64,000 nucleotides of DNA from an uncultured Veillonella sp. (GTDB lineage: Bacteria; Bacillota; Negativicutes; Veillonellales; Veillonellaceae): contig NZ_CAKQFJ010000006.1 in NCBI RefSeq assembly GCF_934230905.1, positions 1 to 64,000 on the forward strand, in the 5' to 3' direction. The notes beneath the pieces are model-generated. The model was not told the DNA's origin and made no database searches. It saw only the letters and a program-made list of their open reading frames with translations. Made by a program: the position numbers and the translations under genes. Shown in pieces: positions 16,354 through 25,226 of this stretch. Within the stretch, counting starts at the first letter, position 1, and each line of letters begins with the position of its first letter.

Positions 16354-17010
16354 TTACATAAATCCATTCTCTACTAATAAAGATTCTATGGATTTTTGTG
16401 ACTTACTTGTATGTATAGGCTCATCTAATGTCATAAAATGACGAATATAACGGCCTGTAATATCTGTTTCTAAATTTACCTCTGTACCAATTGACGCATG
16501 TCCTAGTACAGTTTCGCTTAATGTATGGGGAATAATAGATACAGAAAAGGTTGATTCTGTTCTCTCCATAATCGTTAAGCTAATGCCATCGATTGTAATG
16601 GATCCTTTATAAATAACGTAATCCATAATCGATTTTGGTGCTGAAATTGTAAAAATAACAGCGTTATCTGTGCGTTTCATATTAACAATACGACCTGTAC
16701 CATCCACATGACCAGCCACAATATGACCACCAAATCTTCCATTAGCCGCCATCGCTCGTTCAAGATTTACGGGTTGGTTTACCTTTAAATTGGTAAACGT
16801 CGTCATACTAATCGACTCAGGCATTACATCTGCTGTAAACTGATGATTACTAATTGATGTAGCAGTTAAACATACGCCATTAACCGCTACAGAATCGCCG
16901 ATTTTTAAATCATCAAAAATTATCTTGCCACCAATCGTCAATAATAAGGATTGGGCACCTTTTTTAACGCTTACTATTTTACCAACCTCTTCAACGATGC
17001 CTGTAAACAT
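16354..17010 (-). CDS. ribE: Riboflavin synthase, alpha chain
   Basis: Catalyses dismutation of two lumazine molecules into riboflavin. The 218 residues form two repeated lumazine-binding barrels. The first begins MFTGIVEEVG with SVAVNGVCLT; the second begins about residue 98 with HIVAGHVDGTG and has SITIDGISLT. The C-terminal helix after about residue 190, which mediates trimer formation, is present. The start overlaps the ribD end by 20 bases, indicating translational coupling. Often called ribE in Firmicutes and ribC elsewhere. Confidence 0.96.
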   Translation of the reverse strand: MFTGIVEEVGKIVSVKKGAQSLLLTIGGKIIFDDLKIGDSVAVNGVCLTATSISNHQFTADVMPESISMTTFTNLKVNQPVNLERAMAANGRFGGHIVAGHVDGTGRIVNMKRTDNAVIFTISAPKSIMDYVIYKGSITIDGISLTIMERTESTFSVSIIPHTLSETVLGHASIGTEVNLETDITGRYIRHFMTLDEPIHTSKSQKSIESLLVENGFM

Positions 17011-18211
17011 AGGAGCCCTCCCTTCCTAAACGATAGGATTCTATACGAATATTATTATCTAGTACTCGAGAACTAGCAAATTCAAGTGTAGGTGCATCAT
17101 GTAATGTAGGAAAACCAGTGCCACCAACTGCTGAGGTGCTATTCGTTCCGCCAATGACAAGATTGCCTATATAGGTAACAATTTTATCAAAGGCCAACAA
17201 TTCGACAAAAGAACTGATAATGGTGGAACCACCTTCAACAAGCACTGATGTGTATCCTTGTTTCCCAAGATGTTCCAAACACGCTTGAATATCTATCTTC
17301 TTAATATCGATAGCTACATCAGTGGTACGTCCTTGACGCGCAGATTTTGTTGGGAGTTCCTCTACAATCGCTCCAGCATTAGTTAAATCAATCCTACGCT
17401 GTTTTGAACACCCCTTCGCTACATAAACGATAACCTTTCGATTGGGTATCGTAAATACCTTTGCATCCGTTGGCGTACGCCCTTGACTATCCAAAATAAT
17501 AATATCTGGCTGATGCACCTCTAATGTATTATCTAAGGGCTCATCATACATGTCGATAATCGATTTATATAATTCATCTTTAGTTAGTCTACAATTTAGC
17601 AATGGATCATCAGATAATATAGTGCCAATACCAACAAGCATTGCATCATGAGATGCGCGTAGCACATGACCATCCTTACGGGAACTTTCATTCGTTATCC
17701 ATTGAGACTCACCTGTGAATGTAGCTATTTTACCATCAAGAGACATCGCACTTTTAAGAGTAACAAATGGTTTATGAGTTTGAATAAACGTAAAAAAATG
17801 TTCATTCATCTTAATACATTCATCCGCACATATACCTGTAGTTACAGAAATACCAGCCGCTTCAAGTATTTGAATTCCCTTACCAGCTACTAAAGGATTA
17901 GGATCAGTACTACCAATCACGACACGAGTAATACCTGATTCTACAACACGTTTTGCACAAGGCGGTGTCTTTCCATAGTGCGCACAGGGCTCAAGAGTTA
18001 CATATAAGGTAGCCCCTTTAGCTTGTTCACCGGCTACATCTAGGGCATGTACTTCGGCATGGGCTTCGCCGGCCTTATGATGATATCCTTCACCAACTAT
18101 TGTATTATCTTTTACTACGACGGCACCAACCAAAGGATTTGGCGATGTATGTCCTGTTGCCATTTTTGCAAGACGAATGGCACGTTTCATATATAATTCG
18201 TCGTTCATCAT
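16991..18211 (-). CDS. ribD: Bifunctional pyrimidine deaminase / reductase
   Basis: First gene of the riboflavin operon, 406 residues. Residues about 1-145 form the zinc deaminase with HAEVHAL and PCAHYGKTPPC. Residues about 148-400 form the NADPH reductase with TLKSAMSLDGKIAT, ITNESSRKDGH and VLVEGGSTIISSF. The reductase half contains an insertion of about 20 residues after DPLLNCRLT compared with what I expect. Two ATGs begin the frame behind GAGG. The leader carries an FMN riboswitch and a terminator, so the whole operon should be shut off when FMN is abundant. Confidence 0.96.
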   Translation of the reverse strand: MMNDELYMKRAIRLAKMATGHTSPNPLVGAVVVKDNTIVGEGYHHKAGEAHAEVHALDVAGEQAKGATLYVTLEPCAHYGKTPPCAKRVVESGITRVVIGSTDPNPLVAGKGIQILEAAGISVTTGICADECIKMNEHFFTFIQTHKPFVTLKSAMSLDGKIATFTGESQWITNESSRKDGHVLRASHDAMLVGIGTILSDDPLLNCRLTKDELYKSIIDMYDEPLDNTLEVHQPDIIILDSQGRTPTDAKVFTIPNRKVIVYVAKGCSKQRRIDLTNAGAIVEELPTKSARQGRTTDVAIDIKKIDIQACLEHLGKQGYTSVLVEGGSTIISSFVELLAFDKIVTYIGNLVIGGTNSTSAVGGTGFPTLHDAPTLEFASSRVLDNNIRIESYRLGREGSYVYRHR

Positions 18212-18222
18212 AATACCTCAAT

Positions 18223-18249
18223 AAAAAAAGGACTATACACATAGTCCTT
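18223..18249 (-). terminator. Expression-platform terminator of the FMN riboswitch
   Basis: The stem AAGGACTAT/ATAGTCCTT (18228-18236, 18241-18249) with a 4-base loop is followed on the minus strand by a run of seven T. It lies between the aptamer and the ribD ribosome site. Confidence 0.85.
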
Positions 18250-18282
18250 GGAGCATCAAACATACACATGAAATCATGTAGT

Positions 18283-18396
18283 ATCGTCTTTTCTCATCCA
18301 GACTTTACTGTCGGTATCGGAATTACACCGATTCATGCCAAAAGGCTCGCGGACTATAACCGCCGGTAAGGAATTTCACCTATCCCCAAAGACTTA
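18283..18396 (-). promoter_or_regulatory. FMN riboswitch (RFN element)
   Basis: The minus strand contains the conserved RFN blocks in order: GGGGATAGGTGAAATTCC, ACCGGCGGT, AGTCCGCGAGC, then GGTGTAATTCCGATACCGAC, AGTCTGGATGAGAAAAG. Together these are diagnostic. The aptamer is followed by an intrinsic terminator, so FMN binding should stop transcription before ribD. Confidence 0.97.
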
Positions 18397-18504
18397 TCAT
18401 ATTAATTTATGTACTAATAGTATCACTTTTATAATATTTTCGCAAGATTATACAGTAATTAATGAGAAGAATTATTAAAACTTATGATAATAAATTAAAT
18501 TGTT

Positions 18505-18513
18505 TGATATAAT
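18505..18513 (+). promoter_or_regulatory. Candidate poxB promoter (extended -10)
   Basis: TGATATAAT includes a perfect TATAAT at 18508-18513 preceded by TG. No good -35 is visible. The implied leader is about 125 bases. Confidence 0.45.
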
Positions 18514-18541
18514 ATTATTTTAAGTGATTCATATATAAATT

Positions 18542-18557
18542 TGTGATATTTATCACA
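18542..18557. promoter_or_regulatory. Palindromic operator upstream of poxB (CRP/FNR- or Rex-like)
   Basis: TGTGATATTTATCACA is a perfect TGTGA-N6-TCACA palindrome. It also fits the Rex pattern TTGTGAA-N4-TTCACAA in most positions. It lies about 30 bases past the candidate -10, suggesting repression if that promoter is real. The regulator cannot be chosen from the site alone. Confidence 0.6.
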
Positions 18558-18643
18558 TAATAAGAAATTATGAAGTACTAGAATTTATTTGTAAGTTAAA
18601 AATAAATATTAATTAATTTTCATTATTACTAAGGAGTGATAGT

Positions 18644-20389
18644 ATGTCAAAAAAACGTATTTCAGACGTTATAATAGAAATATTAGCCAACGCAGGTATT
18701 GATAAAATTTATGGTATCACTGGTGATAGTCTAAACTCGGTAAATGATAGTTTAAGACGTAATGGAAAAATTAAATTTGAACATGTGCGCCATGAGGAGT
18801 CTGCTGCTTTTGCAGCTGGTGCCGAAGCTTTACTAACAGGTAAGTTAACCGTTTGTGCTGGTAGCTCAGGACCTGGTAACCTCCATTTAATCAACGGCTT
18901 ATTTGATTGTCATAGAAACCGTGTACCAGTACTTGCTATTGCCTCTCATATCCCACAGTCAGAAGTAGGTCTCAACTATTTTCAGGAAACTCATCCAGAA
19001 AATCTATTTAAAGAATGCTCTTGTTTCTGTGAACTCGTTTCTAATCCAAAACAAATGCCTGAAATTTTATTCCGAGCAATGAATGCTGCTGTTGGCAATC
19101 GAGATGTAGCTGTAATTGTTCTACCAGGTGATGTAGCCGTTATGGAAACAGAGGTTGATGAACTACCTACCTGGCATGCACCTAAACTACCACGCGTAAT
19201 TCCTCAAGCAGAAGATATTTTAGAGATGGTTCAACACATTAACAATGGCAAACGTATTACACTTTTCTGCGGAGCTGGTTGTGCCGGTGCACATGACGAA
19301 GTAGTTGAACTTGCATCTAAATTACATGCCCCTGTAGTGCATGCTTTCAGAGGCAAAGAATGGGTTGAATGGGATAATCCTTATGATGTAGGCATGACAG
19401 GATTACTCGGTTATACATCTGGATATCGTGCTATCGAACAATGTGATACACTCATTATGCTAGGCACCGATTTCCCATACCGTCCGTTCTACCCTGAAAA
19501 GGCTAACGTAATTCAAGTAGACATCAATCCATCAGCACTTGGTGCACGTGTTCCATTAACTCAAGGCATTTTTGGTTCTGTGAAAGATACATTACAGGAA
19601 TTACTACCTCACCTTACGCAACGAAATGATACAGAATTTATCGATACGATTCGCAAGGCCTATACTAAATTTCGCAATGATTTAGATGGCTATGCCGTTG
19701 CCGAACAAGATGGCGTAGCAATTCACCCTCAATATTTTGTAAATCGCCTTAATAAATTAGCTGCTGATGATGCTATCTTTACCTTCGATGTAGGCACTCC
19801 AGTTATCTGGACAGCACGCCATATCCAAACAAATGGCAAACGTCGTATCATCGGTTCATACAACCATGGTTCTATGGCTAATGCAATGATGCATGCAATA
19901 GGTGCTCAAAATGCATGTCCTAACCGCCAAGTTATTTCCCTTTCCGGTGACGGTGGATTTACAATGATGATGGGCGAAATGCTTTCATTGAAACAATTAA
20001 ATCTTCCTGTAAAAGTATTCGTATTCAACAATGAAGAACTTAGCTTCATTGCCATGGAAATGAAAGCATCTGGTTACCTAGATTATGCTACGGACTTTGT
20101 AAACCCTGACTTTGGTAAACTTGCTAAAGCAGCTGGCATCAAAGGCATTAGCATTACAAATTCTAGTGAAGTTGATGAAAAAATCAAAGAAGCTTTAAAT
20201 TATAATGAAGGCCCTGTCATTATCAATGTCCGTGTAGATAAGCAAGAACTTGCTATGCCTCCTAAAATTGCCTACCAACAAGCAAAAGGTTTTAGTAAAT
20301 ACTTGATTAATGCAATTCTTGATGGCCGTGGTACAGAACTCAAGGAAATGGCAAAGACGAATTGGATGAAATATAAATCCTTATACTAA
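18644..20389 (+). CDS. poxB: Pyruvate oxidase / pyruvate:quinone oxidoreductase (PoxB-type)
   Basis: Thiamine diphosphate and FAD enzyme, 581 residues, oxidising pyruvate to acetate and CO2. It follows E. coli PoxB closely over its whole length: GITGDSLNSVNDSL, RHEESAAFAAGAEA with the catalytic Glu, GPGNLHLINGLFDCHRN, HAFRGKEWVEWDNPYDVGMTG, and the ThDP/Mg motif SGDGGFTMMMGEMLSLKQLNLPVKVFVFNN. The C-terminal AKGFSKYLINAILDGRG segment corresponds to the membrane-binding tail of PoxB, suggesting quinone rather than oxygen as acceptor; this is inference. It is monocistronic, with AAGGAG before the ATG and a palindromic operator upstream. Confidence 0.92.
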   Translation: MSKKRISDVIIEILANAGIDKIYGITGDSLNSVNDSLRRNGKIKFEHVRHEESAAFAAGAEALLTGKLTVCAGSSGPGNLHLINGLFDCHRNRVPVLAIASHIPQSEVGLNYFQETHPENLFKECSCFCELVSNPKQMPEILFRAMNAAVGNRDVAVIVLPGDVAVMETEVDELPTWHAPKLPRVIPQAEDILEMVQHINNGKRITLFCGAGCAGAHDEVVELASKLHAPVVHAFRGKEWVEWDNPYDVGMTGLLGYTSGYRAIEQCDTLIMLGTDFPYRPFYPEKANVIQVDINPSALGARVPLTQGIFGSVKDTLQELLPHLTQRNDTEFIDTIRKAYTKFRNDLDGYAVAEQDGVAIHPQYFVNRLNKLAADDAIFTFDVGTPVIWTARHIQTNGKRRIIGSYNHGSMANAMMHAIGAQNACPNRQVISLSGDGGFTMMMGEMLSLKQLNLPVKVFVFNNEELSFIAMEMKASGYLDYATDFVNPDFGKLAKAAGIKGISITNSSEVDEKIKEALNYNEGPVIINVRVDKQELAMPPKIAYQQAKGFSKYLINAILDGRGTELKEMAKTNWMKYKSLY

Positions 20390-20430
20390 AAGTTACCAAA
20401 ACTACAAAAATAAGTAACAAAATATTCAAA

Positions 20431-20464
20431 AAAGAGGTGTCATCAAATGATGACACCTTTTTTC
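20431..20464. terminator. Bidirectional terminator between poxB and polC
   Basis: AGGTGTCATCA (20435-20445) and TGATGACACCT (20448-20458) form a strong stem flanked by A-runs and T-runs, between convergent genes. Confidence 0.9.
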
Positions 20465-20503
20465 TACGCATATGTAATCACTTATAGTTATAACTATTAC
20501 AAT

Positions 20504-23500
20504 TTAACCAAACAAAGACATCTGTTCATCTTCTGGTAAATCACCACAGCATTTAAGCTCTTTCATCGTTTCGATGATGGTAGCAGAAACCTTACAACGA
20601 CGCTGCAAATCTTTTAAGGATGTAAACGGTTTTGTCTCCCGTTCTTCTACAATTGCATCAGCAACGGTTTCACCAAGCGAATCGATAGCCAAGAATGGTG
20701 GTAATAGAGCTCCATCTTTAATGCTAAAGCGACGAGCACCAGAATGTTGAATATCTACATTGATAAATCGATAGCCTCGTTGATACATTTCCATAGATAC
20801 CTCTAAAGCGGACATCAAATCCTTTTCCTTAGGACTGGCACTACGGTCGAGAGCTTTGATACGATTAAATTCTTTCAATTGTGTATTTAAATCACCTGTC
20901 ATGATCCGTAAATCAAAGGCTTTTGCACGTATGGAAAAATACGCAGCATAGAAAGCCAACGGATGATATACCTTAAACCACGCAATACGGAAAGCCATCA
21001 TAACATAAGCAACCGCATGGGCACGCGGGAATAGATAAGAAATCTTTTTACAAGACTCAATAAACCATTCAGGAATATTATTTTCTCGCATTTCTTTTTC
21101 AAATTCCGTAGTTGCTTGCCCTTGTTTATTTCTCTTTTCAATGCCCTTCCCTTTACGAACATTTTCCATGACAAAGAAACTATTTTTCTTATTCATACCA
21201 CGATGAATTAAAAAATTCATTACGTCATCACGGGTAGAAATAGCTTCATTCAATTTACAAGTGCCATTTTTAATAAGTTCCTGTGCATTGTCGAGCCATA
21301 CATTCGTACCATGGGAGAACCCAGAAATACGAACAAGGTCAGAGAAGGTTTGCGGCCGTGAATCTTCCAGCATGCCCCGTACAAATTTTGTACCACATTC
21401 CGGTACGGCAAGACTAGCCACTTGGTCCCCTTGTAACTGTTCTGGGGTCAATCCAATCCCCTCTGTAGAAGAGAATAGGCTTAGCGTTCTAGGATCATCA
21501 AAAGGAATCGTTTTTGCATCAATACCGGTCAAATCCTCTAACATACGAATAATCGTCGGATCATCATGCCCCAGAATATCGAGTTTTGTCATACGACCTT
21601 CTATAGAGTGATAATCAAAGTGAGTCGTTAATACGCCACTCTCTTTTTTATTTGCCGGATGTTGAATCGGTGTAAAATGATGCACATCCATATCACGAGG
21701 ACAAACCATAATACCACCTGGATGTTGTCCTGTCGTATTTTTTACATTTGTAAAGCCTTTTGCGAGGTGTTCAAGGAATCCACTACGAGCCTGAATATTT
21801 CTAAGTTCCGCATATTTCTTTACATACCCAAATGCAGTCTTATCTGCAATAGTACCAATAGTCCCCGCCTTAAATACATTATCACGACCGAACAATTCTT
21901 CCGTGTATTTATGAGCCTTCGCTTGGTAATCACCAGAGAAGTTCAAATCAATATCTGGAACTTTATCACCTTCGAAACCAAGGAAAATGGCAAATGGAAT
22001 GTCATGGCCATTCGTTTGTAATGGATGACCGCAATTAGGGCAATCACGGCGTGGTAAATCGAATCCACCGGCGTATTCACCATTTTCATAAAATTCCGAC
22101 CACTTACATTCAGGGCAAATATAATGAGGTGGCAATGGATTTACTTCCGTAATTTCCGACATTGTCGCTGCAAAGGACGAACCTACAGAACCACGAGAAC
22201 CTACGAGATATCCATCATCTAGCGATTTTTTTACCAGCTTATGTGCGATATAGTATAGAACACCATAACCATTGCTGATGATACAATCGAGTTCATAATC
22301 TAGTCGTTCCTGTACAACACGAGGTAATGGATCACCATAAATCTTCTTCGCATTTACATAACACATTTCTGTGAAAGCTTCATCAGCCCCTTCGATTTTA
22401 GGGGAATATGTACCATCTGGCACTGGTTTAATATCTTCAATACTATCGTTGATAGCCCGTGTATTTGCAACAACGACCTCATACGCCTTTTCTTCACTCA
22501 AATATGGAAATGAAGCTAACATTTCATCAGTAGTACGTAAATGTAAATCAGGTTGCTCATCCGCATCGGGGAACCCACAAGCTGTTAACATAATCTCACG
22601 ATATATTTTTTCCTCTGGCGTTAAATAATGAACGTCACACGTAGCACATACACGCTTATTAAGAGCATCTCCTAATTCAATAACAGTCTTATTCATATCA
22701 ATAAGAGCTTGTTCATCTGGTACAATACCCTTACGAATCAAGAATGTATTATTTGTATGTGGTTGAATTTCAAGATAATCATAGAATGACGCAATTGTTA
22801 ATAGCTCTTCTTTAGAGGCCCCTTTAACGATAGCCTGCATTAATTCACCAGCTTCACAGGCAGACCCTATGAGAATACCTTCACGATGCTCTTCAATGAT
22901 AGAACGAGGTAAACGAGGTCTCCGTTTATAATATTCCAAATGGGATATGGAAATCATTTTATACAGATTACGTAAGCCTACCATATTTTGAGCTAACAAA
23001 ATAATATGATAACGAGGCGCCTCATCTTTTCGTTTTACAACATCTAAGGATAATTCCTTTTCTAAATCCGCATCATCTACAAGATAACCTTCAACGCCAT
23101 AAATAACCTTAACCCCTAACTCTTTCCCCAGTGCTTGTGCCTCTGGAAAGGCTTGTACAACACCATGGTCCGTAATGGCAACCGCAGGATGTCCCCATTT
23201 TTTGACGGTTTTAAATAAATCCTTAATCGATACGAGTGCATCCTTATCACTCATCTTCGTATGTAAATGGAGTTCAACACGAGAATCTGGCCTATTTTCT
23301 GTCCGTTCATTTGTATTGTCTTCTTCAATAGCTTCGATACTACGTATAGATAAAATGTAGTCCTTATCAAATCGATCATCAAAGTTGACACTACCTTGAA
23401 CACGCACCTTTTGCAATTTCTTTAATTGCTTTAATAAGGCATCCCCTTCTTCCGGACTATTTGTAAATTTGATAAACTTCATACTGTTCGTATCATCTAC

Positions 23501-24229
23501 AATACTGCCATTGACGATACTTTTACCAGTCCTAGTATCGCGTTTATCAAGACCAACGAACACACCTTCAAAGATGACACTTTGTGTTTCTACGGTTCCC
23601 ATAATACTAGAAGCTGTGCCTTCAATACGTGGACCTAAAATCATACCCTCATCAGTAGGCGCATCCTTAGGAGCACGTTGAGGATATTTCTTACCACCTT
23701 TGTGTTGTGATTTTCCATTAGATAAAGACGTAGATGATGAGCTGCTAGATATAGATGGATTTCTTGTAGTTACAGACTCATACGATGTGGAATCTGGATT
23801 AAAATAGTCCAATTCCACCGCATCCATAAATGGCACAAACTCATCTGCATAATCAATTTCATCATCATTATTACCAGCGAAGGACTTGCCTCTCTCTGGC
23901 ATGTTTTCTTCCTCTAATTTTTGTCGATGCGCTTCAACGTCTTCAATAAATTCACCTACACCACAACCACCTGCATAGTAGTACGGTGCAAATTCTTCAT
24001 CCTCGTCATCTACCTTCCACGCAAAGCAGCAAGACGTAGTTGCATTGGTAGGAATTGTATCAAAGGAAATATTTTTTTCTTTGTACCAAGCAGCTAATCG
24101 TTCTTGTAATGACACCAATGTTTTAAACGCTGAATCTGCTGCTTGAATGGTTACCTGTTTATCATCACAATTCACATAGAAAGCAGGTTTACTATTCTGT
24201 TTTGGTACTACTCGATAACGTACTTTCAT
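20504..24229 (-). CDS. polC: DNA polymerase III PolC-type alpha subunit, apparently without exonuclease domain
   Basis: Replicative DNA polymerase, 1241 residues; Bacillus PolC has about 1437. The order is: N-terminal domain 1-140, Ser-rich linker, OB fold 200-300, PHP domain from about 318 (HLHTKMSDKD, AITDHG, YGVEG), zinc finger with CPEC and CPNC near 705-735, catalytic acidic PDIDLNFSGD near 757, PHP-distal fingers and C-terminal helix-hairpin-helix, and a clamp-binding QMSLF at the very end. Bacillus-type PolC carries a DEDD 3'-5' exonuclease of roughly 170 residues inside PHP, after YGVEANLVDD. Here about 20 residues lie at that point (386-406). The PHP metal ligands look intact. It starts 3 bases after holA. 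Confidence 0.95.
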   Translation of the reverse strand: MKVRYRVVPKQNSKPAFYVNCDDKQVTIQAADSAFKTLVSLQERLAAWYKEKNISFDTIPTNATTSCCFAWKVDDEDEEFAPYYYAGGCGVGEFIEDVEAHRQKLEEENMPERGKSFAGNNDDEIDYADEFVPFMDAVELDYFNPDSTSYESVTTRNPSISSSSSSTSLSNGKSQHKGGKKYPQRAPKDAPTDEGMILGPRIEGTASSIMGTVETQSVIFEGVFVGLDKRDTRTGKSIVNGSIVDDTNSMKFIKFTNSPEEGDALLKQLKKLQKVRVQGSVNFDDRFDKDYILSIRSIEAIEEDNTNERTENRPDSRVELHLHTKMSDKDALVSIKDLFKTVKKWGHPAVAITDHGVVQAFPEAQALGKELGVKVIYGVEGYLVDDADLEKELSLDVVKRKDEAPRYHIILLAQNMVGLRNLYKMISISHLEYYKRRPRLPRSIIEEHREGILIGSACEAGELMQAIVKGASKEELLTIASFYDYLEIQPHTNNTFLIRKGIVPDEQALIDMNKTVIELGDALNKRVCATCDVHYLTPEEKIYREIMLTACGFPDADEQPDLHLRTTDEMLASFPYLSEEKAYEVVVANTRAINDSIEDIKPVPDGTYSPKIEGADEAFTEMCYVNAKKIYGDPLPRVVQERLDYELDCIISNGYGVLYYIAHKLVKKSLDDGYLVGSRGSVGSSFAATMSEITEVNPLPPHYICPECKWSEFYENGEYAGGFDLPRRDCPNCGHPLQTNGHDIPFAIFLGFEGDKVPDIDLNFSGDYQAKAHKYTEELFGRDNVFKAGTIGTIADKTAFGYVKKYAELRNIQARSGFLEHLAKGFTNVKNTTGQHPGGIMVCPRDMDVHHFTPIQHPANKKESGVLTTHFDYHSIEGRMTKLDILGHDDPTIIRMLEDLTGIDAKTIPFDDPRTLSLFSSTEGIGLTPEQLQGDQVASLAVPECGTKFVRGMLEDSRPQTFSDLVRISGFSHGTNVWLDNAQELIKNGTCKLNEAISTRDDVMNFLIHRGMNKKNSFFVMENVRKGKGIEKRNKQGQATTEFEKEMRENNIPEWFIESCKKISYLFPRAHAVAYVMMAFRIAWFKVYHPLAFYAAYFSIRAKAFDLRIMTGDLNTQLKEFNRIKALDRSASPKEKDLMSALEVSMEMYQRGYRFINVDIQHSGARRFSIKDGALLPPFLAIDSLGETVADAIVEERETKPFTSLKDLQRRCKVSATIIETMKELKCCGDLPEDEQMSLFG

Positions 24230-24231
24230 TT

Positions 24232-25212
24232 TTATCCCTTATACCCACAATAGGTCAAACATAAATCCCTAAATCGCCACATATCCCCTTTACTTGTGCG
24301 ACTATCTAATATCACCTCATATAATCCTTTTAAGAGTGCTTTTAAAGCCTTTATAGAAATACGAGAACTTGCTTCATAGGCTAGTTTTATGGGGTACGGT
24401 TTATAAGAGGCCCCATTTTCTTTACAAAAATTTTCTACCTGTTTAGCTGTCATACCTGCGGCACGACATTCGCTTACTAATAATTGAAGCCGCAACTGTC
24501 CTTCAATATAGCCCATAGCTCGATCAATTTCTTTATAGCTAAACATAAACGGAAATAATTCTAATAAAGTATTCACATCTTGTTTTAATAATGCCTCTTT
24601 AAAGGTAAAAATATTTTTAGCCCCATAATTACTACTATGTTCCATTAAAAAGGACCTATCGATTTTCTTGTGATTACCTAATAACAAAAAATATCTATCA
24701 AACTCAGTACGCATAAACGCAACTGGCACATCTTGCCATAATTCCAATAGATGAGATACATAATCGTATCCATCAGGCGTCAGCGTATATCCATTAGATG
24801 TGCAATACTGACGAATCCACATCAATAAATCATCGCCTTCTAATCGTTTACATTCCTTATTAGGAATAGATTCTAATATCTTTTTATTTTGTTTTAATCG
24901 TTTGTCCACCATATCGTGATAGATAATAAGTACTGGATTATCACCGGTATAATTCATCAGTAACTCGGCCAGTGCATCCCATTCTTGACTCTCTTTTTGG
25001 CCTGCTTTTTTCAAGATAGGTAGATTGATAAGACAAAATACCTTGGCATCGCCAAATAAAGAATCCTCCATCAATTGTTCTGATATTTTGGAAGGACCTG
25101 CTTCATCATACAATACGCGCACATCTAGATTTTTATGAGATAAGAAAAACTTTTGTTTCTCTTCTTCTATGAGTTGTGGTTCATTACCATAGATTAGATA
25201 TACTTGATTCAT
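24232..25212 (-). CDS. holA: DNA polymerase III, delta subunit
   Basis: Clamp-loader delta subunit, 326 residues, that opens the sliding clamp. It begins MNQVYLIYGNEPQLIEEEK, the usual start of the family, and lacks a functional P-loop. The AAA-like domain I covers about 1-135 and the C-terminal collar helices follow (ALLKQDVNTLLELFPFMFSYKEIDRAMGYIEGQLRLQL). The ATG at 25212 has AAAGGAGG in front; the in-frame upstream ATG overlaps that site and the comEC stop. It lies between comEC and polC, the common Firmicute order comEA-comEC-holA with polC added. Confidence 0.9.
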   Translation of the reverse strand: MNQVYLIYGNEPQLIEEEKQKFFLSHKNLDVRVLYDEAGPSKISEQLMEDSLFGDAKVFCLINLPILKKAGQKESQEWDALAELLMNYTGDNPVLIIYHDMVDKRLKQNKKILESIPNKECKRLEGDDLLMWIRQYCTSNGYTLTPDGYDYVSHLLELWQDVPVAFMRTEFDRYFLLLGNHKKIDRSFLMEHSSNYGAKNIFTFKEALLKQDVNTLLELFPFMFSYKEIDRAMGYIEGQLRLQLLVSECRAAGMTAKQVENFCKENGASYKPYPIKLAYEASSRISIKALKALLKGLYEVILDSRTSKGDMWRFRDLCLTYCGYKG

Positions 25213-25226
25213 CGCTAGTCCTCCTT

